Assembly: GCA_007922195.1 (NCBI GenBank)
Contig: ML682007.1
Span: 16,972,487-17,036,486 of the forward strand
Length of the DNA: 64,000 nucleotides
Direction: 5' to 3'
Origin: Podocnemis expansa
Taxonomy: Eukaryota; Chordata; Testudines; Podocnemididae
The position numbers and the translations under genes are program-made. The notes under the pieces were generated by a model that was given only the letters and a program-made list of their open reading frames with translations, made no database searches and had not been told where the DNA came from. Of this stretch, positions 35,272 to 45,002 are shown piece after piece; the first letter of the stretch is position 1; each line of letters begins with the position of its first letter.

Positions 35272-35643
35272 CAGTGGTTCCCAACCTTTCTCTTTATGCA
35301 GACAATGACTACATTGTCAGTGAAAGCTTTTGTGGACCACCACATAACAAGCCATTTTAAACATTTTTTAACATAGCCTATGGATGACGGAAGTCAAACT
35401 TATATATCAAGGGGAATTAAAAATACAGCCATTTCTAATAATTTATTATGCTCACTCACAAACATATTCCACTTATCACAGTACATTTACCTGCAGTAAG
35501 CCTACCAGTGGGAAAATGATACCACTTATCTAATGAGAAGGTATTATATTATTATGATGTTATCTTCCCCCACCTGACCTCATAGACTGGCTGCAGAACC
35601 CTTGTGGACCACAGTGGTCAATGGACCATAGGTTGGAAACCAT
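35272..35643. mobile_element. hAT-like non-autonomous element
   Basis: Starts CAGTGGTTCCCAACCTTTCT and ends GACCATAGGTTGGAAACCAT, complementary ends of the CAGTGGTTCCCAACC type. The interior contains GCTTTTGTGGACCACCACAT and CTTGTGGACCACAGTGG. No clear 8-bp duplication was seen, so the exact borders are uncertain. Confidence 0.7.
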
Positions 35644-37039
35644 CAATCTAGGTGCAGATTATACATTTCTGGGTCCAGATAGTCTGTGATCATTGTAGGA
35701 CTGAAGGAGGAGGTGGCAGGGAAATGGGCCATCCACCCTTCTGCTCCCTAACCCTAGGGCTTGCTGAAGGCCAATTTGACCATTTTAGGGAAGATATGCT
35801 GACAAGAATGGCCCTCTGAAGATGTTACACAAGCTTGGGTTCACTCAAGTGCAAGGCACTTCTTCCATACATCCTGTCCCTTATTCTGAGAAGCAACAAG
35901 GGGACTGGGAGAAGATGGTATAAAGCCAGTAAGAGCAGCTTTCCAATTAATATACAGCAGAGAGGACCAGGAACATGAAAAGAACCTTCTTTGGGTTTGT
36001 TTCTGTGTGAGAATTCATGAATGGATACGTGTTTGGACATACAGCAATGAGACAAACTTTCCACCTGTGACACAGATTTTCCTAGCAAAATTGAAAAACT
36101 TCTCTCACCTCCTAGGAAAACCTGGATGTTCAGAAAACAATAAATCTATTCCCTTGCCTGTACACAACAAATTAGTCCATAACAAAAAAAAATATTCTTC
36201 ATGCCAGTAAACAATATACATTAGTACTAGTCAAAGCTTAGAGAGAGAATCCAATGGAAAATAAGTGCTGGAGGAAATGATGTTGGTGACTCATTTTTTC
36301 CAGCAATTCAGTTCTAAACTGATGACCCAGTACGCTTCTAAAAGACCACTGCACTACTAATCACTATAAAAAGATAGATTGAGATATGGGTGTTACAAAT
36401 TTCAAGACCATTTTCCCTTGCTTACAGTGGTATCTTGGTTGAGTACTGACTGGATATTTACATGCTATCTACCTAACATTCCAACTGCTGTTCTGCTAGA
36501 CGAGTTATTCTTTATTTTAGTTTGAGCTGATGTGCCGTTCTACCCACGATGAGGCCACGTTTCAGTATACTGGCTAAAGTTATTCTAATTACATCACATC
36601 ATATTCATTATTGTTATTATTAATTAAAGGTGAAGAAATGCCTTACATAGAAAATTATATGATAATTCTAATTATGTTCCATGAGACAATTTTGAGAGAA
36701 ATGAAGTATTTTCAATAGTTCCATTTTTAAAAAGTTGTGGAAATTCCACTGAAATATTGATAAACAAATATTGGATTTTTTTTTCAGTTTGCCATAGGAA
36801 AATATGGGAAATTTCAAAGCAATGAAAAAAATTTGCAAAAATGTTCATTTCCAAAAAAAGGCTGTTTTTCATTTTTTAAAAAAAAGGTAGTTCTAACCTC
36901 ACAAATGTTTCTGTGAATATTTACACGTATTAGAATTTGATTAAAACTTTTTCTTTTAATCATACCACTTTTACGCTTGCTTTCCATGAATATTTCAGTG
37001 ACTGATTTTACTGGCATGACTGTTTGCAGAAACAATGCC
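35644..37039. other. No recognisable gene
   Basis: AT-rich unique-looking DNA; A/T runs near 36180 and 36880. No supported feature. Confidence 0.35.
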
Positions 37040-37052
37040 TTTCAAGCTAATA

Positions 37053-37284
37053 TCCAAAGGGGCAGCCGTATTAATCTAGTCCAGCAAAAAAACCAAGGAG
37101 TCATGTGGCACTTAAAGACTAACAGATTTATTTTTCGCATGAGCTTTCGTGGCAGAAAAATCCCACTTTGTCAGATGCTTCCCCCATCTTCGAAGCATCT
37201 AATGAAGTGGGATTTTTCTCCCGTGAAAGCTCATGCGAAAAATAAATCTGTTAGCCTATAAGTGCCACATGACTCCTTGGTTTT
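37053..37284 (+). mobile_element. Head-palindrome element, well preserved
   Basis: Head TCCAAAGGGGCAGCCGTATT then AATCTAGTCCAGC, left arm CAAGGAGTCATGTGGCACTT to GATGCTTCCCCCATC, right arm CTTCGAAGCATCTAATGAAG to GCCACATGACTCCTTGG, then a T7 run. TTTCAAGCTAATA (37040-37052) and TTTCAAGTTAATA (37285-37297) form a 13-bp direct repeat with one mismatch. Both arms keep CGCATGAGCTTTCGTGG-like CpGs, suggesting a young copy. Confidence 0.9.
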
Positions 37285-37708
37285 TTTCAAGTTAATAGTC
37301 TAAATATAACAAATATTATACCTTCGGCAAGACAATGTTTTCAGTATTAGCATAGAAATATTTCCACAAGAAAGCTCAATGCTTTGTTCAGCTGTGCTAT
37401 GGTTTTTCAGGGAGAGCAGCCTAAAACTCCCATTTTATTTCACTTTTTACACTGACAAACTTCTCCTACCCTATCCTGCATCTCTTCAGATGGTCCATAA
37501 CATTCCTTCTCTCCGCCCTATCATTATCATCATGGCTTTGTCTTACCATTGGCTACTAGTCCTCAGTCATTGATCAGGACCCTATTATACTAGATCCTGT
37601 TCAAGCATAGAACAAAAAGCCAGCCTCTATCCCAAAGAGCTTACATTCCTTCTAATTATCAAATATTGGAGAAAATAATATCACAGCAAAAATCCATTTC
37701 ATATAAAA

Positions 37709-37896
37709 CAGGGGTCTCAAACTCAAATCACCACAAGGGCCGCATGAGGACTAGTATGTTAGCCTGACGGCCGCACCACTAAAACCTTTTCATACAACAG
37801 TATTGCAAATATTGGTAACAATAGTGTCGTTGCAGGCCACAGGAAATAGCTTTAGGGGCCGCATGCAGCCCACAGGCTTCATGTTTGAGACCCCTG
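37709..37896. mobile_element. hAT non-autonomous element with perfect target duplication
   Basis: Ends CAGGGGTCTCAAACTCAAAT and CATGTTTGAGACCCCTG are complementary. ATATAAAA is repeated exactly at 37701-37708 and 37897-37904. The interior has GGGCCGCATGAGGACTAG and GGGGCCGCATGCAGCCCAC, the CpG-bearing interior usual for this family. Confidence 0.9.
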
Positions 37897-37904
37897 ATAT
37901 AAAA

Positions 37905-39020
37905 CCTGGGCTGAGTTTGATGTTGTACTTGGCACAGCCTAGAGGAATGATAAAACTGACATACCTAGCTATCTGTGGGCCAAATAGGTAATTCCAGTAG
38001 CCCAGAGGGAGCCTGGTTATGCTCTTTTTCTTCTAGAGGAAACCCTATATTGGATTCCAGGAGGAGGAGATAGCCTCAAATCTGCTACTGAAGCTCTACA
38101 GAACTTGTGGGAGGGAATCCTCCCCTGCCTGATGAAGCGAAAATTATGACTGTGTGGCTGGTGTGGCCAAAGAAACCATAGTTGGGTTGAGGTCTCAAAA
38201 TGGCCTTAGAGCTTTGTATAGGAACATCATACACTAAAATGCCACTTGTTGGCATCTCAGCTTTTGGGCACACATAGAAAGTTGTCAACTTGGGCTTCAC
38301 TTTTCCCTTAATTTTCAAACCTCATTTACTTTCCGCATGTTAAGTGAAAGTAAAATCACGTGTGCTTGAATGTTTTCTGATTCCCTGTGACAGACTGCAT
38401 CACTAAGACTAACATCTATCCAGCTATAAGATTATTCTCTATAATATATTTATGAACCAATGCTTTCTTTCCTAGTTTTCCCTAATAATTTTATAGCTCT
38501 TTATCTTCAGACCAAACACTTCAAGCATTTACTTGATTTGAGATTGCAGTGGCTTTAGAGAGACTTTAATCACAAAAGCTCTTTCAAAAGAGAGTATAGG
38601 GATTTTTTTTGTTTGTTAGTTTGTTTTTAATTTAGATGTGTTTGTAGTGGGCTATTAGTTTTTGTATTAAAGCTTTCTGCCCAAAGCACTGACAAACTGA
38701 CTTCCAGTGGATGAAAACAGAGAACTGAAGGTACCAGAGGGGGTACAATTAAAACTATTAAAACATGCTTCACATTAGAACATTCTCCTCCTTAAGCAGG
38801 AATATTGCACCTTTTAAGTCTGCGAGGCTTTTTCTTACACTGACTACACTGAATACCATGCATTTATAGAAAGCAAACAGCCCAGCACTGCCTGCACTCT
38901 TTGGCCAATGTTCTTTCTTAACAATGAGTAGGGATCATTCATTGTCACCCCATTCACAAATAGCACAAGAATCCCCGAAAAAGCAGCACGCATCCACTGA
39001 CACAAATGAGATAGCATTTG
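37905..39020. other. No recognisable gene
   Basis: A 77-codon minus-strand open frame at 38085-38318 has no recognisable motif. The rest is AT-rich and featureless. Confidence 0.3.
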
Positions 39021-39025
39021 TTATG

Positions 39026-39110
39026 CCGGAAGTTGGCAAGATGGCAGCAGAAGAGAGTCAGATGTTGCTATGCTAATGTGCCAGTTTGGATTAGAATAGA
39101 TCTCGTTGGT
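39026..39110 (+). promoter_or_regulatory. ETS plus YY1 motif pair ahead of a possible donor site
   Basis: CCGGAAGT (39026-39033, ETS-type) is followed four bases later by AAGATGGC (39038-39045, YY1-type), a pairing typical of vertebrate housekeeping promoters and first exons. The ATG inside the YY1 motif opens MAAEESQMLLC before a stop. A donor-like GTGAGC starts at 39111. It could be a promoter with a non-coding first exon, or only a lucky motif pair in AT-rich DNA. Confidence 0.25.
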
Positions 39111-39111
39111 G

Positions 39112-40473
39112 AGCAGATTTGGGAAAAATATACAGTTCAGTTGTTCCAGGGAGAAGAGAAGAGACGGTTGTGGGGCTGTCAGAAATACAGCATCTCTCAT
39201 CTTAAACACATTGAGCACAAAACTTATTTTTGAGTTCTTTCCACTCACACTTCAAGAAGAAGAAGAACCTATTTAAATTTTAAATTAATCTCTTTTTATA
39301 ACTGTAAGGATGTTCCACAAACCACTACTAAGATTCCTTACAATAGTTTAGGTTAGCCTAGTGTCTGAAATGCAACAGAAAACTAATAGGTTCCAGTCCT
39401 ACCACACAAGAAGCAGCTTTTCATAGGAGAGAAACCAGCCTCTGTGTGTCGGGGAAGGGGTTATTGTTGAAGGGTTGGATTGGAAAGTGAGTGAAAAGTT
39501 ACCCATCTTCCTTTCCTCCTCCTTTTGCCCCCAAAGTCAAGCAACCAGGTACTCATTCAATAATGAAAATGAATTAATAAGTTCTAAAACTCTAAGCATC
39601 GATAAAAATAACATCACAGGAAATCTAATCTAACCTCATCTTACATTGTCCTAAGGAAACCAATAGCTTGTTAGAATCATGGCACCAATGTATGAACACA
39701 CTACTATAAAAAGACGTTTTATATACTGGTTGAAGAATCACTTCACCGACCACTGAAGTAGATCCACCTCTGGGTGGAATGCAACTGATACTTAAAAGCT
39801 AGAACTTGTCAAAAAATCCCACGTTTTCCAGAAAAATCTCTTCTGAAATATGAAAATTTCCAAAATATTTGACTTGTTATACTAATAAAAACTTGCAAAA
39901 CCACACTACAGAGCAGTGAAAAGTTACCTTCTGAATGGGAAGCTAAGGAGAACAGCGTATTCAACTAGAGATAGGGGGAAACTTACATAGGCAAAAGGTA
40001 GGTTATTCAAACTGAGAGTGAGACAGAACATTGCAACGAACACCCCTGTTACTGCAAAAAGTATCATGGAATCTACTTCAAGATATGTAGAGAATATCTT
40101 CAGGAATAGGAGTCATTTTTAAAAAGGTAGATTCAGAAATGCTAGTTACTTTTCTGGGTGCAAAATGCATCCAGTTGATATGCAGGTTGTGATTCTTGCT
40201 TCCTTTCAATATTGAGACAAAGCACATTACCATTATCAGTTACTTTAAAAAATAAAAACTCTAGTGTACTCAAATCCTGCCTACAGCACCCGAAGATCCA
40301 GCAATTCTAATGTGGAGTAAGCTTCTCATTTTACCAGCTTGTATGTGTGCACACATGTACACACTACAGCCCTCTAAGGTAATTTATTTATAACGCAGAT
40401 TAACTTTGATTGATTTTTTGGACCTACTCAGTAAGTCCTAAGTAAGACATCTATGGTCCAGTTTGTGATACTT
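39112..40473. other. No recognisable gene
   Basis: AT-rich DNA without recognised repeat or exon. Confidence 0.35.
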
Positions 40474-40488
40474 CTGTAAAGGAAAAGC

Positions 40489-40719
40489 AGCAGGGAGTCC
40501 TGCAGCACTTAAAGCCTAACAAATTTATTTATTGCATGAGCTTTCATGGGAGAAAAGCCCACTTCATCAGATGCTTTGAAGATGAAGTGGGATGTTCTCC
40601 CACAAGAGCTCATGCAATAAATACATTTGTTAGGCTTTAAGCACCACAGGACTCCTTGCTTCTTTTGCTGGACTAGACTAACACAGCTGCCCCTTTGGAA
40701 CTTGACAAGATGCAAGACC
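40489..40719 (-). mobile_element. Head-palindrome element, reverse orientation
   Basis: The head is at the right (GACTAGACTAACACAGCTGC then CCCTTTGGAAC). The left arm starts AGGGAGTCCTGCAGCACTT. CTGTAAAGGAAAAGC (40474-40488) and CTGTAAAGGAGAAGC (40720-40734) form a 15-bp direct repeat with one mismatch. About 20 bases of non-family sequence sit between the head and the right-hand repeat, so the head side carries extra sequence. Confidence 0.85.
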
Positions 40720-40727
40720 CTGTAAAG

Positions 40728-40915
40728 GAGAAGCGGTGTGGCCCCATGAGTAAGGCACAGTCCTGAGAATCAAGAAGACCTCTGTTCTGTTCCTGACTTT
40801 GCCATTAATGCATTCTTGAACCTTAAGCAAGCCACATGATTTCTCTATACTTCAGTTTCTTCCTTTTTATAAAGCACTTGGAAGTGCCAGAGGAAGAGTG
40901 CTAAGTAAATATTCT
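40728..40915 (+). mobile_element. tRNA-derived / MIR-like SINE relic
   Basis: GAGAAGCGGTGTGGCCCCAT, GAGTAAGGCACAGTCC, GAATCAAGAAGACCTCTG, GCAAGCCACATGATTTCTC, ACTTCAGTTTCTTCC and AAAGCACTTGGAAGTGCC appear in the order of the common tRNA-headed SINE core (gain of TCAGTTTCC and AAAGYRCTTTG words). It starts immediately at the end of the palindromic element. Confidence 0.65.
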
Positions 40916-43900
40916 CCTGCAAATTCCCCTACAGGTACTGACAACTAAAGGAAATCCTTCTTGCGTTTAAATGAGATGGCCATCATCTAATAGTACGTGT
41001 TATGGGTAATATTCTCCATACATGCAGTTAGATACCATGATAGATATGGGTGTGCTGCAGTTTCCATGATCCCTACTATAATTTCATCAAACCCGCTGTT
41101 AAATATACTTCGCAGCTTAATGTGCGACTCTCAGTTTAGACATATCAATAGCAGAAGCACACTGGGATTGTTAGTTAACTTTGGTTATTAAATGGTGCAA
41201 TTAGAGGAACCAATGAACAGAGAGGAACACCAAAGCCCACAAAACCTTCAGTCAGAAGAAAATAGTATGTAACCAAGCCCCAGCCACTCACTTGTGCTGT
41301 TGCTCTTAGGTGCATTTATTATCAGACAGCATTTCTGACAGATGAAGGTTGGGAAACAAGTTCATTTGGGATTTTTATGATGTGAATGGCTAGGAAATGG
41401 ATGGAGACCACCAACTCATTTCACATGTGCCAATAAAAACCATTTGAGGTCAATGACACGTGAACATTAAGCAACCATAAAAATGGCTTAAGAGAATTAT
41501 TTGACCACCATCCATGTAGACTGAATTTAAAGCAGTAATTTAAAGGCAAGAGGCTCTGAATTCTATTTCCCACCATTGAACCACCATTACGATACACATT
41601 TTTTTAAAAGAATGTTTTCTTTTGCAAACTATTTAAGCCATTAAGGGCATGACTTGTCGCCGTTGGAATTCTAAATGGTTAGAATGCTGTTGATAGAGGA
41701 GAGCAGTAAAGATACCAGAACTACCCACGGCCTTGAAATCTGCAGAAAATGTTGCACTGTCTTGTATGATGCTTCTTTAGTCAAAGAATAAGACCTGTTC
41801 ACAAAAGAGACTGTGGACCAAACTGGTCTCACTGAAGTCAAAGACTGAAATCCATCCCTCCACCCCCCATTTGGGGTGGGGAATCAGTGGGGATAAAAGC
41901 TGTCATTGTTTTCAGACTGCACTAATTCACACAGCTCCACTTAACTTAAACTCCTCCTTCATCTTTCTTTTCCTGGGGAGTTTTCAAGACTCAGAACATG
42001 TTCTTCTACAACAAAAACAATTAGCCATTACTTAGATTCACTATAAAAACAGCAGACCTGTGGACTAGTATGGATGAGTGATTTCACTTACACTGCTGTA
42101 AATAATGAATAACTCCACAGAAATCAGTGAAAATATCCTCATTTCAAATTGGCATGAGATTAGGCTCAGTCCCATGTGGTGACCTGTGTTGAGTCTGAAA
42201 TACGCATCTACATAAAAATGATTTTAACAGAACCATGCCATTTGTAAGTGGAATCTCTTATACTTTCAGTAAGACAGCTTAGGGTGATAAAATGCTCAAT
42301 ATATACAATTCATAAAATTTAGTAAGCAAATATCTTCTAAGCACTCAGCTATCAACTTTGTAGGCAGTGGGTGGTTTGCAACACTATGAAGTAAAATAGA
42401 ATATGACTCACACATTTTCAAGGATGTAGACCAGGTGTTTTTAGTATTTCCTGCTTAGCTTAATGGCTTTTCATCTGATACAGAAAAAAAGTAATTTCTT
42501 TTTAGTGTTCAGCTTTTCATGTCATGCCTTCTCACATTCACTGCACTTCTGATGTGATCCTTAATTCTGCCAAGGAATCCAAACAAGCAGCAATCTCTTT
42601 TTGAATTGTGCACCTTGATGTAGCACTTGAGACATCAACAGGACTGACAAAAGGATGCTGGAACAGTTTCTTTTTCATGGAGACTTAATGATCATTCACA
42701 CAGAACTAAGGGGAGCAAGAAGATTAATTGCTAGTGAGATTAAAGCCACTGAAGACAGACAAATGCTAGCAGACTATTTGTTTGATTGAAGAACTACAGA
42801 ATGAAGTAAGTTTATCTGAAGAGTAGGACATATTGGAATTCGCCCAATTGCATCATTGCTGAATGGAAACACAAATCAACATCAGCAGCAGAGAGGGGAA
42901 CAGTATCCCTCTTGTAAAAATATACTGGTTGTTAGTCATAATTATCTGTAGCATTAATTCACATATTAATGGAATTGTTATATCAAAGGTTAGCTATGCT
43001 TCCTCTCTTTTCCCCCCTCTGTTTTCCACCTCTCTTCCCAAGCCCTCTCCATTTTGCTTTCTTTAGCTTTTATTCTCTGGGCAGACTGCAAAGCATGATA
43101 GGAGCAAGTGTGACAATGACATTCCATCCAGTGGAAAGAAGTATTTGGATCAAGAGAGATGGACAAACTTAGCATATTTCTGGCTGGAGCTCCTTCCTGG
43201 CCAGGCAGCTCCCACTCTGAGCATGCATCTGAGCATGCTCAGGATGGGGAATTTGAAAACTCCCTTCCCAGCTTGGCTGCAGTTCCCAGGACATTGTGTT
43301 CTGACCAATTATTCTATTTTTGGGGGCCCTGGAAAGCTGGACCCTCAAATTTGTGGGCTCTGGAACAGCGTTCTGAGGCATTCCACTTTACTTTAACCCC
43401 TGCATATTCTACAGATAGAGAGTGGGCCACTGAACTCTAGATCACGTGCATACACACCATAATGATAACCACATCTCCTAGGTTAGGGTGCAAACCAATC
43501 ACCATAGGACTTAACAAGGAACCTCCCTTTCACATAAAGCATTGAGAAGCTGGTTAGATGCATTGCTATGATGAACATCTTCCTCTAGGAAATCCACATA
43601 CCAAGTGGTATGATACAAAGTACAGCAAACCTGAAGGACTATTTTCCAGTCTGGCATGGCAATTAATTTCCTTAATAGGAAAGGATTTGATATTCCTTAA
43701 AGAAAGACCGGCTTTGAGGCCTAAGTAGATATTGCACAGCTCTCTTTTAAGCATATATATGGTCCCTAAAATGGGTAGTGAATTTAACTCTTCATTTGTA
43801 CCGTTCATTGATCACAAAACCAGCCTCAGATCTTCAAGATAGCATCAGCAACAGCCAAATGAATTTTAAATATGACTCTACCATCACTGTCATGAGCATC

Positions 43901-44040
43901 AAGCTTGGAATCAAAGTTTCATATTGTTTCTCCATGTCTAATTTGTGTGCTCACTGATACTTCCCATAGCATGCATTCATACATCTTTGAGCAAGCAGTT
44001 TATACAACTGTATGTCAATATAAGGACAAGGTGAATGAGA
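40916..44040. other. No recognisable gene; one ancient repeat
   Basis: At 42055-42180, TTTCACTTACACTGCTGTAA, GAATAACTCCACAGAAATCA and GGCATGAGATTAGGCTCAG match a very old repeat of reptile and bird DNA. At 43140-43440 a moderately GC-rich stretch containing GAGCATGCATCTGAGCATGC opens frames on both strands and looks repeat-derived. The rest is unassigned. Confidence 0.4.
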
Positions 44041-44044
44041 CGTT

Positions 44045-44575
44045 CCAAAGGGGTAGCCATGTTAGTCTAGTTCAGCAAACCAAATAAAGAGTCTGGTGGC
44101 ACTTTTAAATTTGTTAGTCTTTAAGGCTATGTCCACACTAGGAAAAGTTGGTTCGAATTTGTTAATTTGAACTAATAAGTTCAAGTTTAGTTTGAAAGAA
44201 ACTCAAACTTATTAGTTCAAATTAACAGCGTGGACTAATTCGAACTAATGTTAGTTCGAATTAGCACACAATGTTAATTTGAACTGACTGCCCTTAGTTC
44301 AAACCTATTAAATTTGAATTGAGGATTAATCCTTGTCTACACTGTCCTTAGTTTGAACTAATGATCGAACTAAGGGCTTAGTTCGAACTAACCAGCAAGT
44401 CCTCCTAATTCGAGATAAACTTTCATTAGTTTGAATTAAGGAATTCCTTAGTTTGAACTAATGAAAGCCTTGTGTAGACAGGGACTAAGTTAGTTCAAAT
44501 TAAGCTTCCTTAATTCAAACTAACTTGCAAGTTTATACATAGAGTAAAAGTGCCACAAGACTCCTTGTTTGTTAA
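44045..44575 (+). mobile_element. Head-palindrome element interrupted by a foldback element
   Basis: Head CCAAAGGGGTAGCCATGTTA then GTCTAGTTCAGC, an arm GAGTCTGGTGGCACTTTTAA joined directly to the right arm TTTGTTAGTCTTTAA, then the foldback element 44125-44544, and the arm resumes AAAAGTGCCACAAGACTCC and CTTGTTTGTT. The palindrome centre is deleted here. Confidence 0.85.
44125..44544. mobile_element. Foldback element with about twenty TTAGTTYGAACTAA half or full words
   Basis: Begins GGCTATGTCCACACTAGG and ends AAGTTTATACATAGAG, with TAA on both sides (44122-44124, 44545-44547). The interior is almost entirely made of TTAGTTCGAACTAA-like palindromes and halves in opposed order, including AACTAATGTTAGTTCGAATT and GGAATTCCTTAGTTTGAAC. 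No coding capacity. PIF/Harbinger-like class is inferred from the TWA-type 3-bp duplication. Confidence 0.88.
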
Positions 44576-44851
44576 GGTGGGTAAGGTAGTTTCTTTTATT
44601 GGACCAACTTCTATTGGTCAGAGACACAAGCTTTCATCCTGCATCGAGATCTTTTTCAGGTCTTGGAAAGGTAATCTGAGCATCACAACTAAATAAAAGA
44701 TTGAACAGATAGTTTAGCATAAGTAGTTATCACAATCTGTTCAATCTTGTATTTAGTTGTGACACTGAAGAGCTCTGTGTAGCTCGGGAGCTTCTCTCTC
44801 TCACCAACAGAAGTTGGTTCAATAACAGATATTACCTCACCCACCTTGTGT
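44573..44851. mobile_element. Inverted-repeat element with AAGGTGGGTAAGGTAG / TACCTCACCCACCTT ends
   Basis: Starts TAAGGTGGGTAAGGTAGTTT, then CTTTTATTGGACCAACTTCT, and ends GATATTACCTCACCCACCTT. The central part has AGATTGAACAGATAG answered by CAATCTGTTCAATCTTG. Compact counterpart of the element at 18639-19235. It directly abuts the tail of the preceding palindromic element. Confidence 0.78.
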
Positions 44852-44946
44852 TGTTAATATTCTAGGACCAATGGAGCTACAACACCACTGCATTTCAATA
44901 TGGGAAAACATTTTAGTTTCTTCTTGTTAGTATTTTAATTCTATAG

Positions 44947-45002
44947 AAGAATGATGACTGTATTCAGAGAAATCAGTACATCAGCGAGGCTTCTGTTCTT
45001 AT
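44947..45002 (+). CDS. Exon-like segment B (internal exon candidate), unknown protein
   Basis: Preceded by a T-rich tract ending TTCTATAG and followed by GTAAAA, a moderate donor. Only the frame entered in phase 2 is open across the 56 bases; it reads RMMTVFREISTSARLLFL and leaves in phase 1. That is exactly what is needed to connect segment A (leaving in phase 2) with segment C (entered in phase 1). The reading would form an amphipathic helix. It is short, so chance is a serious alternative. Confidence 0.28.

Noticed and set aside
40489..40719. Classing the head-palindrome copies as ordinary hAT or Harbinger MITEs
   Set aside because: The ends do not match each other beyond the arms, and flanking repeats are longer and variable. 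I left the class open.
42690..42816. Frame TELRGARRLIASEIKATED near a GTAAGT donor
   Set aside because: A stop lies between the open part and the donor, and incoming phase does not fit the neighbouring candidates.
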